From the NCBI GenBank assembly GCA_012934845.2, contig WNNJ02003615.1, positions 1 to 64,000 of the forward strand: 64,000 bases of DNA. The letters run 5' to 3'. The stretch is from Pomphorhynchus laevis (taxonomy: Eukaryota; Acanthocephala; Palaeacanthocephala; Echinorhynchida; Pomphorhynchidae). Shown here one piece after another: positions 57,786-64,000 of the stretch; the first letter of the stretch is position 1; the number at the start of each line of letters is the position of its first letter. The notes under the pieces were generated by a model that saw only the letters and a program-made list of their open reading frames with translations, made no database searches and was not told the origin of the DNA. Position numbers and translations under genes: made by a program.

Positions 57786-59156
57786 AATCAATTTCAGATT
57801 TCCAATGACATTTTTTATAGAATTGATTGATTAAAAACGTCTTTTAATATATTTTACATTATATCATTATATGTATTATTTATTCTTATACTATATATTT
57901 TTAGTAAGCAAATATCGCCAATTCGACTTTATTAGAAGTCGAATTGGATCAATAGTTTTACATATTCTTCGTTTGTACCACTATTTAATACCAAACATTT
58001 AACATTTAAATGTACAGTAAATTTAAATATTTTAAACTCGGATAGTTTTTAAGGAAAAACAAAATACTGGAAAATTTACAAATTAACTTTAAGTTGATTT
58101 ATAAATCAACTCAGATTGAGATATTTCTTTAGAGGAAATACATTATGTTTTAATATTTTTCTAGACAACAGGAAAATCGTTAACTAAATCACAAACACAT
58201 TTTTAGTGCTGAGTAGAGAAGACACTCAAAAAATATAATATCCGCATTAGCCATGAAGTGCATTATCACAGATTAATAATGATAATAATGTGTATTTTCC
58301 AATATGCTTTGTTGACTGGAGGAAAAAACAAAGTAGGAAAAACTATCACACAGCATTTTCGTATGCAAATTTTTATCTTAATTATATAATGTAAAATATG
58401 CGAATTATATCAATCTATTTCTAAAAATGTTCAGGCTACAAAATTACAATTACAATAATTTAAAATGTGTGAAATCCAGTGTAGCACATTCATAAGTATC
58501 AATCAATCAAAAAATACCAAAATAAATACGCTGACATTATTAAAAGAATCTGGACGTTCAATTATATAACTGCAAAATTGTTAACATTTTTCGTCTGTTG
58601 CACATCATTTGTAATTAATTCAAAATTAGATATCATCATTAGTGTCAGATAACAATAACAGTTCCTACAAACTAATTGATTTAAGAAAATGTTTTTAATG
58701 CGCTTGAGAACCACCATATAAAAAAACTAATATTACAAAGATTTGAAGGATTTTTGAAGGAGTAAGTAAATGTTTACGAACCAAAATACTTTAGATATTT
58801 AGATATACGATGTCACCCCCTTTTTTAGTAATTGACATATTACAACATCATTCAAAATAGTATTCATGTAGTAAAAATTCAGCAGTGAAAGAATTTCAGA
58901 CGATTTGCTAACTTAGCGAGTAAAATAAATCATTGTGTATATTTTTTCATAAGTTATTGGCCTTATTTGTACAATAAAAATATAATGATTCTAAGATTTG
59001 ACGGGTTAATGAATAAGAGTTTCGTTTTAATGTATGTTTGACCCAATCTAAACATGATTTGGACATAGCATTTAAAGTTCAAATATTGGAATTAGAAAAT
59101 TATTGTGTAAGCAGACTCCATTGTAAATTAACAGAACAAACAAGTTTCTATTTGTA
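57786..59156. other. AT-rich, no gene seen
   Basis: No ORF above 60 codons. A palindromic 'ttcgacttta...aagtcgaat' hairpin is at ~57918-57945. Nothing else is supported. Confidence 0.4.
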
Positions 59157-59300
59157 TAATGTGGCAGTCACGAAATAATTGACAAAACGATATCAGGTAC
59201 TGTGTCGTCATTATTTTGACTCATCAGCGCCAGCTACCTCCAACTACTGGATGCAGAGGAGGACCGGCAGACGGTACGAGTATGTTAAAACATACATAGA
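59157..59300 (+). repeat. Dispersed repeat, MITE-B family, copy 1
   Basis: Runs 'atgtggcagtcacgaaata', 'gacaaaacgatatcaggt', 'gtcgtcattattttgactc', 'atcagcgccagctacctcc', 'ctactggatgcagaggagg', 'accggcagacgg', 'gagtatgttaaaacatac'. Same order in the copies at 59460 and 60604 and, without the ends, in the element at 55877-56078. Confidence 0.75.
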
Positions 59301-59459
59301 GCTAGAAAATTTCTAGCAAACTAGGTATTTATTACATGCTTAACCAAACGGTTCATTAGCTAAGAGCACTGGCAATGTCAACGCATTCTCTCTATTTATC
59401 AGCCAACTTATCTGTATTTTAAGAGAAAATTAGAGATTTCCGTGGGCATCTTTTCTGTT

Positions 59460-59612
59460 TGTATGATCTGGCAGCCACGAAAGAATCAACAAAACGATAC
59501 CAGGGATCGTTTCGTCATTATTTTGACTCATCAATGCTAGCTACCTCCCACTACTGGATGCAGAGGAGGACCGGCAGATGACACGAGTATGTGAAAACAT
59601 ACTCGTGCTCGA
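59460..59612 (+). repeat. Dispersed repeat, MITE-B family, copy 2
   Basis: Close relative of copy 1: 'ctggcagccacgaaagaat', 'cgtttcgtcattattttg', 'ctacctcccactactggat', 'gcagaggaggaccggcaga', 'gtatgtgaaaacatac'. It is followed by a run of CATACTCG/CTCGAG words and then the fold-back element. Confidence 0.75.
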
Positions 59613-59643
59613 GAAGATACTCGAGTTCGTGCTCAAAACATAC

Positions 59644-59840
59644 TCGAGAAAAGTACAATATTTATTTTGTTTTCAAATTTTCAACCACTACTGCGGTCAT
59701 AACAAGGAAAACTGTATGTTTCTTCCAGATCTGCTTGTGCTTTATATGTTTGTTGTAACGTGTGAAATGACGTTTTCCTGATGATGACCTCAGTAGTGGT
59801 TGAAAATTTGAAAACAAAATAAATATTAGACTTTTCTCGA
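59644..59840. repeat. Fold-back element (197 bp, ~70-bp arms)
   Basis: TCGAGAAAAG (59644-59653) pairs with CTTTTCTCGA (59831-59840); inside, 'aatatttattttgttttc' pairs exactly with 'gaaaacaaaataaatatt', then 'aattttcaaccactactg' with 'cagtagtggttgaaaatt', then 'ggtcataac' with 'gatgatgacc', then 'ggaaaac' with 'gttttcc'. The centre is a ~58-bp spacer. Arms are nearly identical, so this is the youngest-looking fold-back here. Confidence 0.9.
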
Positions 59841-60344
59841 TGTTTCTGCTGATTAAAAAAAATTAAAACACCGAAAATTACGACCGAATTTTCGAATTTC
59901 AATTGTGTACCCGCATCAATCAAATAGAAATAATTGCAACAAAATTCACTTTGTTGTATGACATCTTATGATTTTGAAGATTTTTTTTGTTTATAAACAG
60001 ATAATAATAAAATTTTAAATTTAAAATCAAAATAAAATCCGGGGAAATGACCTAAATATTTTGAAAATTTAATGTTTATAAATTAATATTGTAAAACGTT
60101 AATTAAAGATATAAAAACTACAATATTACAATTTTATCAATATGCTAACAATCATGGAAGAAATCGTTTTTGAAATCCGAAAAATTTGCATTTCAAAATA
60201 GTAAGGGCATTAATTTAAACTTAAACGTTTTGTTCGGAGTATGGTTGTTAAAGTGAACAACTACTTTAAATAAATTATAAAACATATAATATATTACTCT
60301 GAAAGAATTGTAAAATTCTAATTAACAATATGCTTTGTATTAGC
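59841..60344. other. AT-rich, no gene seen
   Basis: No gene or repeat that I can support. Confidence 0.4.
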
Positions 60345-60603
60345 ATAAGATACACCAGATAATCAAATTTTATCAGAGGAAATACGTCATTAGCATTTAT
60401 TTGGCACCGCTGTTATGTTGAATTTAGGAATAAGGTGCGAAACCTGATAGCACAGCGGTTCATCCCGTTGACCTCTATTTTTATTCAAATACATCGTGTA
60501 CTATTTATTAATCAATCCATGAAATTTACTTTTATTTTAAATTTCAATTTTAAATTTTATCGTTATATAAAATTAATTCTATAAAAAGGAATATAATTGT
60601 TTG
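60345..60603 (+). repeat. R300 dispersed repeat, interrupted copy
   Basis: Starts 'aagataca/ccagataatc', core 'acgtcattagcatttatt', 'ggcaccgctgttatgttg', 'gcgaaacctgatagcacag' and 'gttgacctctattttta', then AT-rich. A MITE-B family copy follows at ~60604 inside or at the edge of the AT-rich half. Confidence 0.7.
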
Positions 60604-60745
60604 TTATCATCAGTTTGGCAGCCACGAAAGAATCGACAAAACGATAACTAGTTATCGTTTCGTCATCGTTTTGATTCATCAGTGTTGGGTACCTCCCACT
60701 GCTAGATGCAGAGGAGGATTGTCAGGCGGCACGAGTATGTCAAAA
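60604..60745 (+). repeat. Dispersed repeat, MITE-B family, copy 3
   Basis: 'ttggcagccacgaaagaat', 'cgacaaaacgataac', 'atcgtttcgtcatcgtttt', 'gattcatcagtgttgggta', 'cctcccactgctagatgca', 'gaggaggattgtcaggcgg', 'gagtatgtcaaaacatac'. Inserted between R300 pieces. Confidence 0.75.
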
Positions 60746-60789
60746 CATACTTAGAATTATAAAATTATTTATAATTATTTAAAATTGTT

Positions 60790-60890
60790 TAAAGTTATTA
60801 GAGGAAAAACCTGATAACATAGCAGTTCCTCCTGATGATCTCTATAGTATAAAATACATAGACTCAGTTAGCTGATTTGATTGATTAAAT
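60790..60890 (+). repeat. R300 fragment, core end joined to 3' end
   Basis: 'aacctgataacatagcagt' and 'tcctcctgatgatctctat' run straight into 'tataaaatacatagactca' and 'gttagctgattt': the AT-rich middle of R300 is deleted. Confidence 0.65.
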
Positions 60891-62067
60891 TAAGCTATCT
60901 ATTTAAGAAATATAATATTGTTTACTTTTAAACGTGTTTTCGTATCATGTAGCCTACGATTTGAAACAATTATACTATATCCTTCCATTGTAAATTTTAT
61001 ATTTAACAACAAAAAAACGTTACGAAAATAAATCAAATCGGTCATCTGAAACCATTTATTTCGAAGGGTTACATTTTATACGATAAAGATTTAAGCATGA
61101 AAAGGTATAAATTTTAATCGATGCGTACATATATTGGCGGTTGCCAAAGGTTGCTGGGATTCATACTGAATGCTTGTAGATAAAGCTTAATCTTTAAAAT
61201 ACCACAAGTTAAGAGAAGGAAGTTGGACAAATATTTATTCAAGCTTTTGGTGTTTGCCTTCGTCAGGAATTTATAATATTTTTATGTTGTTTACGATGCA
61301 TATGTATTATGTGCTTTAAATAACCATACTTATTTCATCATTTTTATTATTTCGTCATTTTCAATTATGTTGTCTGCAAATTTCCTGTTTTAGTTCGCAC
61401 ATTATTTCAAAATTATAAAAAACAGTTAATGAATTTTATTTTATCGGCAAAATGTTGCTGGTGAACTAAGCATTAATATAATGTTTAATAGACTAATCAT
61501 ATAATTAATTAGTCTACCAAATATAATATCAGCAAAACCGAATATTCAAATATGCTGCATTGTAACCAACAAGATCAAAACAACTCTGGTTAGAAATTTA
61601 GAGCTTTTCTAAATCAGCTTTTTATTTAACGTATTTAAAAAAATATATAAATCTATTTCTATATTAGCCAAAAAAGGAATATATATATATAAAGTTGCCA
61701 CAAACGATCCTTATCATTTCAAGTGTAAAATCGTGATGATTTACAAGACAGGTGTATGTCTAATAGACAATAATACTATTGAGACTACTAGAAAAGACGT
61801 TAAGAATAAATTAATGGCAATTTTTATTAGTTAATTAATATATTACTAACTTTTTATTTGTTAATTAAAAAGACGTTCAGATTTTCATAAAATAATATCT
61901 TAAGTATTCTCCTCCTTCTATGTATAAATAATGTATAGATTATGCTGTAACTTTGAAAGTTGCAAAATAATGTAGGCATGTAGTAACATTACTATACCGC
62001 TATATTTCATCAGAGGGCATATTACCAAATTATATTATCTACAACGAATTATCAGTTTAAAATGTTC
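60891..62067. other. AT-rich, no gene seen
   Basis: No coding or RNA feature supported. Confidence 0.4.
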
Positions 62068-62300
62068 AGGTGCGCCTTTCGTGCACCTGGGCAATCTCGG
62101 GATTAGTCTTCTTCTCAAGAGGAAGTCCCCCGAGCAAAGACTAAGTTTTCTGAAGCTTCTCACGTCAAGATTACATACCATAGTACGCCCCAATTGGACC
62201 CTCATGTGTATTAAAGACCCTGAGCGGTTCAGTCGGAAGACGGCGCGTTAGTGTCTGCTAGTGGGCTTTGATCCCACCGGAATACTGAAAAACTGACTGA
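62068..62300 (+). mobile_element. LINE-A 3' end, truncated copy
   Basis: 'cgtgcacctgggcaatctc', 'gggattagtcttcttctca', 'gaggaagtcccccgagcaa', 'ccatagtacgccccaattg', 'cagtcggaagacggcgcgt', 'gatcccaccggaa' match 50270-50490. Unlike the other copies, it lacks the terminal 'cggttgt' and A-rich tail, so its 3' end is also lost. Confidence 0.75.
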
Positions 62301-63344
62301 AGAATGCAATGATTACGATAACTTGATGCGGTATTTTCCAGACAATACAAAATTTAATAACAAATTTAAAAATCAGGAGAATTGGTTTATCTATTAGTGA
62401 TTTTTAATTCGATATTTTGCAAGATTTTTAAGTGTTCCAGTTATTTGTATATTTAGAAATTCGTCAAGAAGAAATGTTTGTATTGGAAAATTTATATTTC
62501 GACAGCTACTGCTATCATCATCATTTTGAATTTTGAGGGATAGTTTTGATGAAAATAGGGTTACCTTATGGTTTAATCGCAATTATGCATCTCATGTTGC
62601 ATACTTTTATTCAATTGAATACAATTGCAACGGATGCCAGATCGCTCTAAAACCAAATTAAAGGCAAGTGGGATTCGAATATATACTTATAAGAGTATAT
62701 CAATGTAGACGTCTCGAAGCAAGATTACAAAGCATTCGCGTAGAGATAAATGTGTTGCATTACATATCACAATTCAGGCACTTTTTAAAAGATTTCGTTT
62801 ACGTTAATCGTAGGAACCGTAGACATAACTAGCAATGTTCATGCAATATTGTTCGTTATTCCGTGTTTGGAAGGACACTACTAATGAAGGACAATCAGCT
62901 GTCAATTTAAGAAATACAATAATATTTATTTTTGTAAGTATTTTCGTATCATGTAGCTTACGTTCAAATACTATTATAAAAGACACTTATTTAAAGATTT
63001 AGTAACCAATACTTAGGATTACGCTGCATTGAAAACACAAGAACCAGTAGCGAACCAATCTACTCATAAGAGATGACACTTTTAGTAGACAATATAATGA
63101 TCGAATTCGCTAGGAACAAAAAATATATAATCAGCAAAATGCTGATTGATATTTTTCACTCCCAGAACATTATATAATAAATAACTCCATCAAAACCTCA
63201 AATGAAAATTTTACGTCAACTACTCCAGTAGACGACAACAACAAATTCAAATAGGATTCGGCCGAAACGTTGAAATAAAGTGCCATAACCTTTTTGCCAG
63301 TTTATATTTAATAAATTTAATATACGAACGCATACGTTAAGTAT
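62301..63344. other. AT-rich; fold-back half-site
   Basis: No gene. 'atttcgacagctactgcta' + 'tcatcatcattttgaa' (~62496-62530) is one arm of the fold-back core found at 5449 and 21911. 'attcggccgaaacgttgaa' lies at ~63256. Confidence 0.4.
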
Positions 63345-64000
63345 CCTGACCGTCAGTGTACACTATTTCATAATATATCTTTATATATACAAAATATGAT
63401 TATTGGTCTCGAATAATAATAATAGCTTATAAATTGATTTTAATTTATACTTACTATATATATCCGACCGTTCCTTTCGCGTCTGTTCTAATTCATCATC
63501 CTTCCATCCCATCCCTATTTTTTACGGGGTCCCACAAGGTTCAGTCCTAGGACCCCTGCTTTTCTATCTTCTACTTGGCGATCACTCTCCGTTTACCAAA
63601 CCTTAATCCTTTAGCGTCATGCAATACGCCAATTACATACTCATCTATGCTCATGCACCCGCCCATCGCATACACGATATCGGCATTTCTGCTTCCAACT
63701 GTTTTTCTTCTATCTACAAACGTCTATTCCTTCTTCATCTCGTCCTAAACCCTGACAAGTCCAAAATAATGTGGATTATTTCCCGTCAACAAAACATATA
63801 TCCTCTTAATGTATATTTTGCCTCATCAATCATCCCCATAGTCAAAATCTCAATTTCTTAGGCTTCCATTTTGATGATCACCTTTCCCTTAAACTCTTTG
63901 TCAGTGACGAGGTCCGCTCGTCTAACTTAATCCGCCATGACGTCCGCTGTATTCGGACCCATCGACTTCCGTTCGTGTATGTCTCTTCTTTCACCTATTC
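63345..64000 (+). pseudogene. LINE-B RT fragment running off the window
   Basis: After a flank shared with 57520, the plus strand gives motif B ('ggggtcccacaaggttcagt', GVPQGS), then ORF 63619-63861 with MQYANYILIYAHAPAHRIHD. The catalytic QYADD is changed to QYANY, which should inactivate it. LHLVLNPDKSKIMW follows, then LNFLGFHFDDHLS in another frame. It closely parallels 13040-13560. It has a frameshift near 63600 and continues past 64000. Confidence 0.8.

Overview
This is an AT-rich, gene-poor, repeat-dominated stretch of a metazoan nuclear genome. The element mix (CCHC/endonuclease LINE of the R1/I/Jockey type, CR1/Jockey-like and RTE-like LINEs, Gypsy, BED-finger hAT, an R2-organised reverse transcriptase) suggests an arthropod or another invertebrate; the species cannot be read from the sequence. 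No bacterial operons, CRISPR arrays or rRNA genes were seen. Apart from one intact single-exon ORF, essentially every protein-like signal is a decayed mobile element.

Layout. 1-9.3 kb: AT-rich DNA with a LINE 3' end, a possible TATA/leader exon, fold-back palindromes and two copies of a ~330-bp dispersed repeat (called R300 here). 9.4-10.9 kb (minus): a 482-codon ORF for a disordered Ser/Asp/Glu-rich protein with three SUMO-interacting-motif-like segments. 11-23.9 kb: LINE-B, LINE-A (inside a ~180-bp tandem repeat), Gypsy gag, R2-like RT tail, Jockey-like and RTE-like LINE relics, hairpins and a minisatellite.

23.9-49.4 kb: the main structure. A ~7.94-kb block (23879-31816) recurs in the same orientation at 41444-49381, offset 17,565 bp, with only about 20 differences noticed (~99.7% identity by eye). 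It carries a YIDD-type RT relic, an R300 copy and a hAT transposase pseudogene already interrupted by a LINE-B tail. Between the copies lie the rest of an R2-organised RT element (minus), a Gypsy relic and the 5' half of a LINE-A. The second copy sits between two diverged LINE-A pieces, and its right edge cuts the R2-like element that continues intact beside the first copy, so the second copy is the derived one.

49.4-64 kb: LINE-A 3' half, antisense LINE endonuclease relic, LINE-B tails, a (TA)n tract followed by 2.4 copies of a 380-bp satellite, an inverted-repeat MITE and relatives, a 47-bp perfect inverted-repeat pair, another fold-back element, more R300, and a LINE-B RT fragment running off the end.

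The best candidates for undescribed biology are the SIM-like protein gene, the fold-back and R300 families, and the mechanism of the 7.94-kb duplication. I did not find a convincing new multi-gene system.
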